DNA from: Phyllobacterium myrsinacearum
Lineage (GTDB): Bacteria; Pseudomonadota; Alphaproteobacteria; Rhizobiales; Rhizobiaceae
DNA: 64,000 nt
Reading direction: 5' to 3'
Assembly (NCBI RefSeq): GCF_002980555.1
Contig: NZ_PVBT01000007.1
Span: 124,001 to 188,000, forward strand
Shown here: positions 46,892-55,091 of the stretch, piece after piece
Layout: each line of letters begins with the position of its first letter
How positions within the stretch are numbered: the first letter of the stretch is position 1
Program-made: the position numbers and the translations under genes
Notes under the pieces: model-generated
Told to the model about the DNA's origin: nothing
The model's database searches: none
The model's input: the letters and a program-made list of their open reading frames with translations, nothing else

Positions 46892-46905
46892 CATATGGCC
46901 ATATG
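46892..46905. promoter_or_regulatory. 14-bp palindrome upstream of DUF6460 gene
   Basis: CATATGGCCATATG, a perfect palindrome 41 bp upstream of the start codon. Possible operator; regulator unknown. Confidence 0.3.
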
Positions 46906-47010
46906 CGGCCCGGTTCAAGCAATTGCACGGCAACAGCCCGTTCGCCAAGCGTTTCAATCCCAATATGGTCTGGATATGGCGGCGAGGCAGGCGGGGTGAT
47001 CAGCCTGGTG

Positions 47011-47262
47011 TCAACGCCGGTCCTGCACGAAAATATCGACTGTTTTTGCCGCCGCAATGAAGGCTTTTCGGGCTTCGCCCACCGTTCTCTCGCCATTCAA
47101 GGCATCAAGGCATATTTGTTGTGCAGCCAGATAACTCGGTCCGTGCCGGGCCGGCCAATCGTCCGACAGAAATTCAGCGGCTTCTTTCACCGAGGCAATG
47201 CTGCGGTATGTGCCGATCTGCCTGGTTTCTACGGTAACGGATTCGAATGTCAGTTTACGCAT
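47011..47262 (-). CDS. DUF982 family protein
   Basis: 83 residues from the ATG at 47260-47262. Matches the DUF982 pattern: VETRQIGTYRSIASVKEAAEFL, DDWPARHGPSYLAAQQICLDAL and EARKAFIAAAKTVDIFV. Small cytosolic proteins of unknown function, expanded in Rhizobiales. The ribosome site is weak. Confidence 0.9.
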   Translation of the reverse strand: MRKLTFESVTVETRQIGTYRSIASVKEAAEFLSDDWPARHGPSYLAAQQICLDALNGERTVGEARKAFIAAAKTVDIFVQDRR

Positions 47263-47593
47263 GATGTGAGACGCCCAAAAACAGCCAAGCCCCCGCGTGA
47301 CCATATTATATTGGCATTCCATCATGAGTACAACCATTCCGGCCAGGCTCTCATTGGGACGTCATTTTCAGGACTTGTTCATAGGACACGAGCTGGCCGC
47401 TGCCGGCAAAGACCTGCGTCATTTCCTTCACGGCCACGCCGCACCGGCTTCCGTCAAAACTTCGGCAAATGCATGAAAAGCGACAAAGAAATGTGGAATG
47501 AGTTTGACGCCCGGAAACGCAAAGGCCCCCGCGTCCGGCGACACGGAAGCCTTCTGGAATTTCAGACAGGCCTATCGACGGGCCACGCTAACC
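47263..47593. other. Gap upstream of DUF982 gene
   Basis: About 330 bases. A minus-strand run of ~40 codons without a clear start ends in MTQVFAGSGQLVSYEQVLK and could be a very short ORF (47365-47436 region) or a gene remnant. A plus-strand frame crosses the region but has no support. Otherwise nothing seen. Confidence 0.3.
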
Positions 47594-48088
47594 CTAGCGG
47601 CGAGCGTCCAGCAGGTCGTTCACCTCGTCAATTTGCGCCGTGGTGAGCGTGCGATGAAAATCGATACTCAGTTTGGCTTCAGCGGCAGCAAGAGCCTGCT
47701 CCCTCAATGTAGGGTCTTTAATGGCAAGTGCTGCCTCGCGGCTGCGCTCATAAGCGGCGATCTTGCCGACAGAGGAATTAGGGGAGGCCCGTTCCCGTGC
47801 CCGTGCGGATGCATGCGCGGCGTTGAGAGGACCAAGCGTGTTCTTGTCCAGATTATTGTCGCTCAGGTCGGCTTCTTTGGTCTTGGATTTGTCATCCGCA
47901 TGGTCTGCCTTGGCATTGCCATGGCCTTCGCCGCCATTGCCCTTTCCGCCGCCCTCACCGCCACCATTACCATTCTTGGCCAGTGCGGAACCGACAAGGC
48001 TGTAATTGCCCGTCGTCGAGAGTGCCGTGCCGGCAACCAGCAAGCCAAGGCACGCGACGGCAGCAAAACTGCGCTTCACTAGAGTCAT
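47594..48088 (-). CDS. Exported Gly/Asn-rich protein of unknown function
   Basis: 164 residues. Start at ATG 48086-48088 because GAGGAG stands six bases upstream; an ATG two codons earlier is too close to it. Signal peptide (MTLVKRSFAAVACLGLLVAG). Then a low-complexity stretch of Gly/Asn/Lys (NGGGEGGGKGNGGEG) and a helical C-terminal part (AAYERSREAALAIKDPTLRE). No known domain. Likely periplasmic or surface-exposed. Confidence 0.7.
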   Translation of the reverse strand: MTLVKRSFAAVACLGLLVAGTALSTTGNYSLVGSALAKNGNGGGEGGGKGNGGEGHGNAKADHADDKSKTKEADLSDNNLDKNTLGPLNAAHASARARERASPNSSVGKIAAYERSREAALAIKDPTLREQALAAAEAKLSIDFHRTLTTAQIDEVNDLLDARR

Positions 48089-48165
48089 ACCCATCTCCTC
48101 AATATGTCCCCGTGACCGTTCCCCTGTCTGAAGGTTAAGAATCCGTTTGGGGCCATTATGAGGCG

Positions 48166-48456
48166 TTAGTACCGGTAATAGTACCGGTGACCACGATGGT
48201 GCTTCCAATAGCCAGGACGATAATGCCGATTGTTCCAGTGATGGCGGCGGTGGTGATGACCTCTCCAGCCGTGGCGATGATGATGGCGGTGGCCCCAATG
48301 CTTGCCGCGATTGTGCTTGTACTTCACCAGCTCCACATTCGACACGACCGGTGCACGTTGCACGGAGATCGGCGAGGCGTGCGCGGATACGATTGACGTC
48401 AGGCCCATCACAAGCGCGATGAGACCTGCGGCGACCAGGGAAAGAATATTCTTCAT
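48166..48456 (-). CDS. Exported His-rich protein
   Basis: 96 residues from the ATG at 48454-48456, with GGAGGGAG upstream. Signal peptide MKNILSLVAAGLIALVMGL, cleaved near AHA. The mature protein has about half His, Arg, Trp and Tyr (for example HRHHHRHGWRGHHHRRHHW). Such proteins bind transition metals or nucleotides in vitro; a role in periplasmic metal buffering is conceivable, not shown. Upstream of the Gly-rich exported gene on the same strand (78 bases apart). Confidence 0.72.
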   Translation of the reverse strand: MKNILSLVAAGLIALVMGLTSIVSAHASPISVQRAPVVSNVELVKYKHNRGKHWGHRHHHRHGWRGHHHRRHHWNNRHYRPGYWKHHRGHRYYYRY

Positions 48457-48981
48457 GGCAGCTCCCTCCAATTTATCCCTCGCCACATTACGCCCTTCTT
48501 GATCAACGTTCAATTGAACGCACCCATAGCGTGTGACTGATGCCATTTCCCGGCGTGGCGTGGCGAGGCAGGCTTGCCGATACCGATGAAGGCTGCCCGA
48601 CGGATTCTCTTCTTGAAAAAGCCATATCCGCAGATCAGATTTTTCAGGTTGCTACTCTCCAGGGCAACATGAGGCCCGGCGATATTCTTCCCCGATGCCC
48701 CGTGCCGGGCCTCATTCCCATCAGTTCTCAGTTTTGGCAGGATATCCCTCGCCGGTGCTCTCCGGATTATCGCACTGCGCCCGCTCCATATTAAGGGACC
48801 GCGAGCGCTCAGATGCAAATGACTACTATATGCATTTAACTATTTGATTTTGCTTGACTTTTTTCACATCGCCCCCTACATGCCGACCGTCAGTTGCGAA
48901 AAGCCTGATGAACCCGTGGTGTTGTCGGACGGAGCGGTCGTACGGCACCACCGAACTGAATTGTTCCGCCTGGCGCTTACC
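48457..48981. other. Gap upstream of mntP
   Basis: 525 bases. GAGGCCCGGC at 48671-48680 pairs with GCCGGGCCTC at 48704-48713. A likely promoter (TTGACT 48854-48859, 17-bp spacer, TACATG 48877-48882) serves mntP. GTGGTG at 48916-48921 pairs with CACCAC 48946-48951 in the predicted leader. An 84-codon frame at 48540-48794 has no ribosome site and is not called. Confidence 0.5.
48854..48882 (+). promoter_or_regulatory. Candidate mntP promoter
   Basis: TTGACT and TACATG with a 17-bp spacer, giving a start near 48889 and a leader of about 90 nt before the mntP ATG. Confidence 0.5.
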
Positions 48982-49551
48982 ATGTCCCCCATAGCGATCC
49001 TTGTTCTGGCTATCAGCATGTCTGTCGACGCATTTGCCGTTTCGGTCGGCCGCGGAGCGGCATTGGGACGCCCGCGATTTTCGGAATCCATTCGTACCGG
49101 CGCCGTGTTCGGGATAGTGGAAGCCATCACCCCACTGATCGGCTGGGCTGCAGGTGTTGCCGCAAGCGGCTTTGTACAGGCGGTCGATCACTGGATTGCC
49201 TTCGGGCTTCTCGGAGCCGTTGGTTTCCGCATGCTGTACGCCGCTTGTTGCCAAAGGCAGCAAACGGAAGAGCGCGTTGGAAATTCGGCCTATATGCTGC
49301 TGGCGACCGCCATCGGGACGAGTCTTGACGCTATGGCCGTGGGCATTTCGCTGGCATTCCTCAACGTCAATATACTCGTTATCGCCCTTGCGATCGGCGT
49401 CGCCACCTTTTTGATGTCGTCCGGCGGCATGCTTGTTGGCCGGCTGATCGGCGAGCGGTTTGGACGTGTGGCGGAAGCCGTCGCCGGTGCAGCGCTGATC
49501 ATCCTCGGCGCATCGATACTGGTCGAGCATTTGACGGCGGCAGCTGCCTAG
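48982..49551 (+). CDS. mntP: Manganese efflux pump MntP
   Basis: 189 residues, six membrane segments, exporting Mn(II) across the inner membrane. [24 protein letters not shown] carries the conserved Asp in MSVDAFA; a second, related half begins with [19 protein letters not shown] (SLDAMAVG). The frame is open 46 codons upstream, but the family start is MSPIAIL at 48982 and the promoter lies inside that extension. The ribosome site is poor, so translation control in the leader is possible. I do not find the yybP-ykoY Mn riboswitch core. Confidence 0.95.
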   Translation: MSPIAILVLAISMSVDAFAVSVGRGAALGRPRFSESIRTGAVFGIVEAITPLIGWAAGVAASGFVQAVDHWIAFGLLGAVGFRMLYAACCQRQQTEERVGNSAYMLLATAIGTSLDAMAVGISLAFLNVNILVIALAIGVATFLMSSGGMLVGRLIGERFGRVAEAVAGAALIILGASILVEHLTAAAA

Positions 49552-49574
49552 TCCGCCTGCGGTATGCAGGGCTG

Positions 49575-50030
49575 CTATTCGCCGCGAGGCAGTCTTTCGA
49601 GTATGAGCTGCAGCGTCGATGTCAAACCGTCGATAGTCTCCTTGCCGGCAACACTTTCCCAATTCTGCTGAATGCGTTTGCCTGCCGCCATCGCCGTGGG
49701 CTGCACCGCCTGCCCCCGGACCGTCAGGAAGACCAAGCGTCCCCGCTTGTCGCGCGGATCGGGCCGGCGCTCCACATATCCAAGCTTTTCAAGCTCTTCC
49801 ACCGCCTGGGTGATCGATTGTTTGCGGGTTTTCGACAGTTTCGACAGTTCGCTGACCTGAATTCCGGATGACGGCGTGAAAGCCAGGACGTTCGAGTGCG
49901 ATGGACGGATATCGACGAACCCCGCCTCATCGAGCGCGGTGTCGATAGCCTGCGTCCATTGCTGATGCAGAAGCCGCAAAAGAATTCCAAGATTAGGCGT
50001 TGGTGACCCCATCAGCGTGCTGTTTCCCAT
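49575..50030 (-). CDS. MarR-family transcriptional regulator
   Basis: 151 residues. Winged HTH with IQVSELSKLSKTRKQSITQAVEELEKLGYVERRPD and the wing DPRDKRGRLVFLT, flanked by dimerisation helices. Divergent from a haloalkane dehalogenase gene; it probably represses it through the GACAGG palindromes at 50058-50093. The ligand may be a halogenated or aromatic compound (inference). Confidence 0.92.
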   Translation of the reverse strand: MGNSTLMGSPTPNLGILLRLLHQQWTQAIDTALDEAGFVDIRPSHSNVLAFTPSSGIQVSELSKLSKTRKQSITQAVEELEKLGYVERRPDPRDKRGRLVFLTVRGQAVQPTAMAAGKRIQQNWESVAGKETIDGLTSTLQLILERLPRGE

Positions 50031-50057
50031 TCGCGAGGCAGGCAGCCTCCAGATATT

Positions 50058-50093
50058 GACAGGTACCTGTCCATTTGGTATTAGACAGGCACC
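50058..50093. promoter_or_regulatory. MarR operator, dyad plus half site
   Basis: Perfect 14-bp palindrome GACAGGTACCTGTC at 50058-50071 and a near-half copy GACAGGCACC at 50084-50093, starts 26 bp apart. It lies in the 89-bp gap between the divergent regulator and dehalogenase genes. Confidence 0.65.
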
Positions 50094-50119
50094 TTACTAT
50101 ATTTGAAGAGGCCAATCTC

Positions 50120-50977
50120 ATGCCATCGATCTCAATTCTTGATTCAACCGTATACTACGAAGAAACGGGCGTGGGCACGCCCATTGTGTTCCTGCATGGA
50201 AATCCGACCACGTCCTATTTGTGGAGAAACATCACCCCCGCCCTGCCCGGCTATCGCCGTCTGGCTCCCGATCTGATCGGCATGGGGCGTTCGGGCAGGC
50301 CGCCGCTTGAATATAGTTTTGCCGATCAAGCCCGTTATCTCGATGCGTGGTTCGATGCGCTGGAACTGACCGGCGTCATCCTTGCGGGTCACGACTGGGG
50401 CGGTACGCTTGCCCTGGATTGGGCGGCGCGTCATCCGGAGCGGGTGCGGGGCGTCGCCTTCATGGAAACAATGCTGCGACCGATGCATTGGGCCGATTTT
50501 CCGCCGGAGGTTGCAGAACGGTTTCGTGCGTTGAAGACAGAGGGGCTCGGCGAGAGCATCGTGCTCCAGAGCAACACTTTCATTGAACAAACCCTGCAGG
50601 CCACGGTGCTTTCCGGTCTTTCAGGTGAGGATCTCCATGCCTACACGCAGTCCTATACTACCCCTGAAAGCCGCCGGGCCGTTCTCGAATGGACACGCTC
50701 CATGCCTGTCGACGGGGAACCGGCGGCGGTGATTGAAAGAATGCAGCATTTCAACACCTGGCTTGCCGACAGTGTCGATGTACCGAAACTGTTGATGGCG
50801 TTCGAAGGGCCGGGAAAAAGCCTGGCGATCGGGGCCGACATGATCGCCTGGTGCAGGGCCAACTATGCCAACCTGAGCGTTGTCAATTGCGGTGCTGCCA
50901 AACACAATGCACCGGAAGATCAACCGGAGGACATCGCGCAATCGCTCGGCAAATGGCTGGAGCAGATCGGTATTTGA
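50120..50977 (+). CDS. Haloalkane dehalogenase
   Basis: 285 residues, alpha/beta hydrolase that hydrolyses carbon-halogen bonds. HGNPTTSYLWRN provides halide-binding Asn and Trp support, nucleophile Asp in GHDWGGTLALDW, the catalytic Glu in FMETMLRPMHW as in DhaA/LinB-type enzymes, and the His in AKHNAPEDQPEDI. The triad is therefore Asp-His-Glu (HLD-II). Physiological substrates in Rhizobiales are unknown. Divergent from its likely MarR regulator. Start ATG 50120; the longer frame starts within the operator region. Confidence 0.9.
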   Translation: MPSISILDSTVYYEETGVGTPIVFLHGNPTTSYLWRNITPALPGYRRLAPDLIGMGRSGRPPLEYSFADQARYLDAWFDALELTGVILAGHDWGGTLALDWAARHPERVRGVAFMETMLRPMHWADFPPEVAERFRALKTEGLGESIVLQSNTFIEQTLQATVLSGLSGEDLHAYTQSYTTPESRRAVLEWTRSMPVDGEPAAVIERMQHFNTWLADSVDVPKLLMAFEGPGKSLAIGADMIAWCRANYANLSVVNCGAAKHNAPEDQPEDIAQSLGKWLEQIGI

Positions 50978-51038
50978 CGACCGGAGCAGCGCGAGGCGGT
51001 ATCATTGCAGCCGCCTTGCGCGCCTTGCAAACAAGGGA

Positions 51039-51112
51039 TGGAGCGGGTGAAGGGAATCGAACCCTCGTATGCAGCTTGGGAAGCTGCCGTTCTACCATTG
51101 AACTACACCCGC
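51039..51112 (-). tRNA. tRNA-Gly (CCC)
   Basis: 74 bases with CCA. Acceptor GCGGGTG pairs with CACCCGC, D-arm AGTTCAATGGTAGAAC, anticodon loop TTCCCAA giving CCC, T-arm CGAGGGTTCGATTCCCTT, U73 discriminator as in glycine tRNAs. Confidence 0.97.
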
Positions 51113-51215
51113 CTATGCCCGCGGACTTGCATCGGGGCAGATAACCGGAATGAAAAGCAGCCGGGATCGATAGTCAACCGGATTCGCACATCACCCCCCG
51201 CAAACAGCATGTATA

Positions 51216-51524
51216 TCAGCCGCGGCGCATGCGCCCGGCGATGGCGACAATGCCCAGGCCGATCCAGCCCAGCACCGCAATCAACAGGAGCGGCGCAGCC
51301 GGAATCATCAGCCAGCCCAGCACGCCCATGGTGTAAAGCGTGTCGCCAATGTCGAGCCCGCCCAAAAGGCATGGGTGAACGCTGTTCTCATCCACCGTAC
51401 AGCCAAGCGTATTCGCGATCGCATAGGTCAGCACGACCGACAACAGCGGCAGCAGCGCTATAAGCGTCAGAATGGCGAGCACAACAGCTGCTGCACGCCA
51501 TTTCCACCCGGTTTTCTGAGGCAT
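51216..51524 (-). CDS. Small membrane protein of unknown function
   Basis: 102 residues from the ATG at 51522-51524 with GGGAGG seven bases upstream. Two membrane segments (AAAVVLAILTLIALLPLLSV and LMIPAAPLLLIAVLGWIGLG) with a periplasmic loop holding two cysteines (LGCTVDENSVHPCLLGGLD). The Cys pair and LYTMGVLGWL recur in small membrane proteins of proteobacteria (recollection). Function unknown. Confidence 0.75.
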   Translation of the reverse strand: MPQKTGWKWRAAAVVLAILTLIALLPLLSVVLTYAIANTLGCTVDENSVHPCLLGGLDIGDTLYTMGVLGWLMIPAAPLLLIAVLGWIGLGIVAIAGRMRRG

Positions 51525-51603
51525 TGCAAACCTCCCGTCCTGCTTGACCAATCCGAGCGCACATCCAGGCCGTCAAACCGGCGTTTTGTCAATCAGCGGC
51601 CGC

Positions 51604-52698
51604 TCACGAGCGGAAATGTTTGGAGAGTTTCAGGCCCTGCGCCTGATAGTTCGAGCCGAGGTCGGTGCCGTAGAGCGCCTTGGGCCGTTCCAGCATGTGT
51701 TCATAAATCAGGCGGCCGACAATCTGGCCATGCTCGAGAATGAACGGCACCTCGTGACTGCGCACCTCAAGCACGGCGCGGCTACCGGTGCCGCCAGCAG
51801 CCGTATGGCCGAAGCCCGGATCGAAGAACCCGGCATAGTGGACGCGGAATTCGCCGACCAGCGGGTCGAACGGCGTCATCTCCGCCGCATAGAGCGGAGG
51901 AACATGCACGGCTTCACGCGACACGAGAATGTAGAATTCATCGGGATCGAGCACCAGTTCGCGCGCGCCGCGGTCATGGATCGGCTCCCAGAAATCAAAG
52001 AGGTCATGCGCGCCGCGTTTGTCGACATCCACCACCCCGGTGTGATGCTTGCCGCGATAACCGACGAGGCCGTTCTTGTCGCCCGTCAGGTCGATCGACA
52101 GGGCAATGCCGCCGCCTGATATGTTGGGGGTGTCCGATGCCACAAGCGTCTCGCTTGCATGCAATGCGGTCAGTTCCGTCTCGTCGAGCTGCGCCCGTCC
52201 GGTGCGAAAGCGTATCTGGGAGAGACGCGATCCCGCCCGCGCGACTATCGGGAAGGTACGCGGGCTGACTTCGAGATAGATGGGACCTTGGTATCCTGCA
52301 GGCACCTTGTCGAATTCCTGTGCCCCGTCAACGATGACGCGGGTGAAAATATCAAGACGGCCGGTCGAACTCTTGGGATTGGCCGATGCGGAAACGCCGG
52401 CAGGCAGCGCCAGGCTTTCCAGCAGCGGGACGATATAGACACAGCCGGTTTCCAGCACGGCACCGTGACTGAGGTCGATCTCATGCAGCTTGAGCTTTTC
52501 CAGCTTGTCGATAACAGGCGTTCCTGGACCTGGCATGAAACTGGCGCGCACCCGATAGGCTTTTGTGCCCAGGCGCAGGTCCAGACTGGCCGGCTGGATC
52601 TGATCGGCGTCGAAATCACGCTCGGTTTTCAGCGCACCGGCCTGATGCAATGCCCTGATGCCACTATCCGCCAGAATGCCCGCTTCACGTATACTCAT
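51604..52698 (-). CDS. dcd: Two-domain dCTP deaminase (Dcd-like)
   Basis: 364 residues, about twice the size of trimeric Dcd, consistent with the long alphaproteobacterial form with two tandem dUTPase-like domains. It converts dCTP to dUTP for thymidylate synthesis. First half: IQPASLDLRLGTKAYRVRASF and SASANPKSSTGRLDIFTRVI. Second half: ARELVLDPDEFYILVSREAVHVPP, then AGFFDPGFGH and EVRSHEVPFILEHGQIVGRL. Complete; monocistronic. Divergent from the SAM-II/metZ transcript. Confidence 0.92.
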   Translation of the reverse strand: MSIREAGILADSGIRALHQAGALKTERDFDADQIQPASLDLRLGTKAYRVRASFMPGPGTPVIDKLEKLKLHEIDLSHGAVLETGCVYIVPLLESLALPAGVSASANPKSSTGRLDIFTRVIVDGAQEFDKVPAGYQGPIYLEVSPRTFPIVARAGSRLSQIRFRTGRAQLDETELTALHASETLVASDTPNISGGGIALSIDLTGDKNGLVGYRGKHHTGVVDVDKRGAHDLFDFWEPIHDRGARELVLDPDEFYILVSREAVHVPPLYAAEMTPFDPLVGEFRVHYAGFFDPGFGHTAAGGTGSRAVLEVRSHEVPFILEHGQIVGRLIYEHMLERPKALYGTDLGSNYQAQGLKLSKHFRS

Positions 52699-52788
52699 AT
52701 CGACCGCCGAAACCTCATATAATTTCCCAAAAGCTTTAGCGTCTCACCCGATTGACGCAAGCCGCCAAGAGGATTAAAGCAATTTTAT

Positions 52789-52844
52789 CCCGTGGTGATT
52801 TGGCCGGCCGGCTTGCAGCCACGTTAAACAATTTGCTAAAAGAG
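52789..52844 (+). promoter_or_regulatory. SAM-II (metA-type) riboswitch upstream of metZ
   Basis: Conserved SAM-II elements in order: CGTGGTGATTTGG, GGCTTGCAGCCACG, GTTAAACA, and GCTAAAAG. The helix GTGG/CCAC and the pseudoknot partner AU-rich and GCTAAA segments are intact. SAM-II RNAs bind S-adenosylmethionine and shut off methionine genes in alphaproteobacteria. Its 3' end runs directly into a terminator region (52843-52892) before the metZ start. Confidence 0.93.
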
Positions 52845-52892
52845 GCCCGGTCTCGTCCGGCCTTTTTGCGATTCCCGCAAGGCCGGTTTTTT
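52843..52892 (+). terminator. Expression platform: two competing hairpins, second an intrinsic terminator
   Basis: Hairpin A: AGGCCCGG at 52843-52850 can pair with CCGGCCT at 52857-52863. Hairpin B: the same CCGGCCT pairs with AGGCCGG at 52880-52886, with TGCG/CGCA inside, followed by six T (52887-52892). The two exclude each other, so B is a terminator and A a possible antiterminator or SAM-linked switch. Confidence 0.7.
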
Positions 52893-52923
52893 ATTGGCCA
52901 GATTCTGGCAGATTGAGAAGACG

Positions 52924-54111
52924 ATGACCACAACCCGTAAGCTGCGCCCCGCGACACAACTCGTTCATGCCGGAACCTTGCGCTCCGGTTTCGGTGAAAC
53001 TTCGGAAGCCCTCTTCCTCACCCAGGGCTTTGTCTATGACACGGCCGAAGCTGCTGAATCCCGCTTCAAGGGCGAAGAACCCGGCTTCATCTATTCGCGT
53101 TACGCCAATCCGACCACCGATATGTTTGAAAAGCGCATGTGCGCACTTGAGGGCGCGGAAGACGCACGCGCAACGGCTTCAGGCATGGCTGCGGTTGCAG
53201 CGGCGATCCTGTGCCAGGTCAAGGCCGGAGACCATGTTCTGGCAGCGCGCGCCCTGTTCGGCTCGTGCCGTTACATCATCGAGACGCTCCTGCCGAAATA
53301 CGGTGTTGATTTTACCCTGATCGACGGCTCCAAGGCCGAGAACTGGGAAAAGGCCATCCGCCCGAACACCAAGGCGCTGTTTCTGGAAAGCCCGACCAAT
53401 CCAACCCTCGAGATCGTCGATATTGCTGCTGTGGCGAAGGTTGCCAATTCCGTCGGCGCCAAGCTCATCGTCGACAATGTGTTTGCGACCCCGCTGTTCC
53501 AGAAGCCTCTGGAACTTGGTGCCCACATCGTCGTCTATTCGGCCACCAAGCACATTGAAGGCCAGGGACGCTGTCTTGGCGGCGTCATCCTTTCCGACAA
53601 GAAGTGGATCGACGAAAACCTTCATGAATATTTCCGCCACACCGGCCCCGGCCTCAGCCCGTTCAATTCCTGGATCATGCTGAAGGGGCTGGAAACCCTG
53701 CCCGTCCGCGTCCGCCAGCAAACGGAAAGTGCGGCAAAGATCGCCGGCTTCCTCGCGGATCATCCCGCAGTTTCCAAGGTTATTTACCCCGGCCGTGCGG
53801 ATCACCCGCAGGCCGATATCATCGCCAGGCAGATGACCGGCGGCTCCACGCTCGTGGCCTTTGAACTCAAGGACGGCAAGAAGGCGGCCTTTGATTGCGA
53901 GAACGGACTGGAAGTGGTGCGGATTTCCAACAATCTTGGGGATTCGAAGAGTCTCATCACTCACCCCGCGACAACCACGCACAAAAACCTTACAGATGAA
54001 GCGCGTGCTGAACTTGGCATTTCGGACGGACTGTTGCGCCTGTCCGTCGGCCTGGAAGATGCCGACGATCTGATCGAGGATTTCGATGCCGCCCTCAAGG
54101 CGGCCAAGTAA
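52924..54111 (+). CDS. metZ: O-succinylhomoserine sulfhydrylase
   Basis: 395 residues, PLP-dependent Cys/Met metabolism enzyme that makes homocysteine from O-succinylhomoserine and sulfide. PATQLVHAGTLRSGFGETSEA, YSRYANPTTDMFEKR, the PLP lysine in YSATKHIEGQGRCLGG, and ISNNLGDSKSLITHPATTTH. Start ATG 52924 with GAGAAG upstream. Controlled by the SAM-II riboswitch. A perfect 12-bp terminator (54124-54151) closes the unit. Confidence 0.95.
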   Translation: MTTTRKLRPATQLVHAGTLRSGFGETSEALFLTQGFVYDTAEAAESRFKGEEPGFIYSRYANPTTDMFEKRMCALEGAEDARATASGMAAVAAAILCQVKAGDHVLAARALFGSCRYIIETLLPKYGVDFTLIDGSKAENWEKAIRPNTKALFLESPTNPTLEIVDIAAVAKVANSVGAKLIVDNVFATPLFQKPLELGAHIVVYSATKHIEGQGRCLGGVILSDKKWIDENLHEYFRHTGPGLSPFNSWIMLKGLETLPVRVRQQTESAAKIAGFLADHPAVSKVIYPGRADHPQADIIARQMTGGSTLVAFELKDGKKAAFDCENGLEVVRISNNLGDSKSLITHPATTTHKNLTDEARAELGISDGLLRLSVGLEDADDLIEDFDAALKAAK

Positions 54112-54123
54112 GACGGAAGCGAT

Positions 54124-54155
54124 ACCGCACTGAAATTGGTTTCAGTGCGGTTTTG
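54124..54155 (+). terminator. metZ terminator
   Basis: ACCGCACTGAAA at 54124-54135 pairs with 54140-54151, 4-base loop, followed by TTT and an AT-rich stretch. Confidence 0.85.
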
Positions 54156-54280
54156 GTATATTTAAGTATAAAATTTTCTAAAATATCGCCTATTCGCATT
54201 AAAATTAATCATCTTTATGTATTGTAATGGTTGACGAGACGGCCTCGACCCGCAATATCATTGATAAGACAAGGTTTATC

Positions 54281-54673
54281 ATGTATCGCGCAGTCACTCA
54301 GAATATTGAAGTAATCGTAGAACCATTCTATCTGGAGGAGCAGTCCAATCCGGAAGAAAACAGATACGTCTGGGGATACAGGATTACGATCGCCAATGAA
54401 TCCGACGGCACCGTCCGGCTTCGGGCGCGCTATTGGAAAATCACCGATGGGAACGGCCAGATTGAAGAGATTCGCGGCCCCGGCGTCATCGGCGAACAAC
54501 CGGTGCTCAATCCAGGCGACTCGTTCCAGTACTCTTCAGGCTGCCCGCTGACAACGACATCCGGTGTCATGGTTGGCCGCTATTCCATGGAAAGCGAAAC
54601 CGGAAACTTGTTCGATATCGAAATTCCGGCTTTTTCACTTGATTTGCCGGATCAATTGCGGACATTGAACTAA
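54281..54673 (+). CDS. apaG: ApaG (CorD-like) protein
   Basis: 130 residues, a fibronectin-III-like fold: [46 protein letters not shown] and [20 protein letters not shown]. Role unclear (Co/Mg resistance, ppGpp binding in some bacteria). The ATG at 54281 with AAGG nearby is the family start; 18 earlier codons are not. Confidence 0.94.
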   Translation: MYRAVTQNIEVIVEPFYLEEQSNPEENRYVWGYRITIANESDGTVRLRARYWKITDGNGQIEEIRGPGVIGEQPVLNPGDSFQYSSGCPLTTTSGVMVGRYSMESETGNLFDIEIPAFSLDLPDQLRTLN

Positions 54674-54752
54674 GCCCCGGCCGGACTGCCGCCTTTGCGG
54701 AGCGCAATCGTTGCAAGCGCCGTTTTGATCACATGCATGAGTACACGCCCTG

Positions 54753-55061
54753 ATGACCACCCAAACTGAGATGCCGTACCTGAAGGCGCTTGCCTGCTCC
54801 GTTGTTGCCTTTACCCTGGGTGTTGGCGCGCTTTTTATGGGCTATGTCCTGCCAAGCATCCAGGCCGGCAAGGCCGGACTGCCCGAACTTCTGGCGCTGG
54901 CGCTTGTACCGGGCCTTGTCGTCGGGCTCTTCGCCAAACGTTCGGCGAAGCCGTGGCCGTTGTGGCTGATCATCGGTGCGTTCCTGATTGTCCTGGTTGC
55001 CGTCACCGCTGCCCACGAGGCGCTGGTATCCTGGCGGATCGCCAACGGACTGCTGAAATAG
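54753..55061 (+). CDS. Small membrane protein of unknown function
   Basis: 102 residues, three hydrophobic segments (ALACSVVAFTLGVGALFMG, LLALALVPGLVVGLFA, LWLIIGAFLIVLVAVTAA). No signal peptide or recognised domain. Located after apaG with 79 bases between. The ribosome site is weak. Confidence 0.65.
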   Translation: MTTQTEMPYLKALACSVVAFTLGVGALFMGYVLPSIQAGKAGLPELLALALVPGLVVGLFAKRSAKPWPLWLIIGAFLIVLVAVTAAHEALVSWRIANGLLK

Positions 55062-55091
55062 CAATTCACGTGCGGCGTTTGTGGCCTCGCA

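Noticed and set aside
46882-47646. 254-codon plus-strand open frame
   Set aside because: Overlaps the DUF982 gene, has no ribosome site, and its protein looks unstructured.
48540-48794. 84-codon plus-strand frame in the mntP upstream gap
   Set aside because: No ribosome site, contains a strong inverted repeat, no family resemblance.
48844-48981. yybP-ykoY manganese riboswitch before mntP
   Set aside because: The conserved GGGGAGTAG-type core is not found in the leader.
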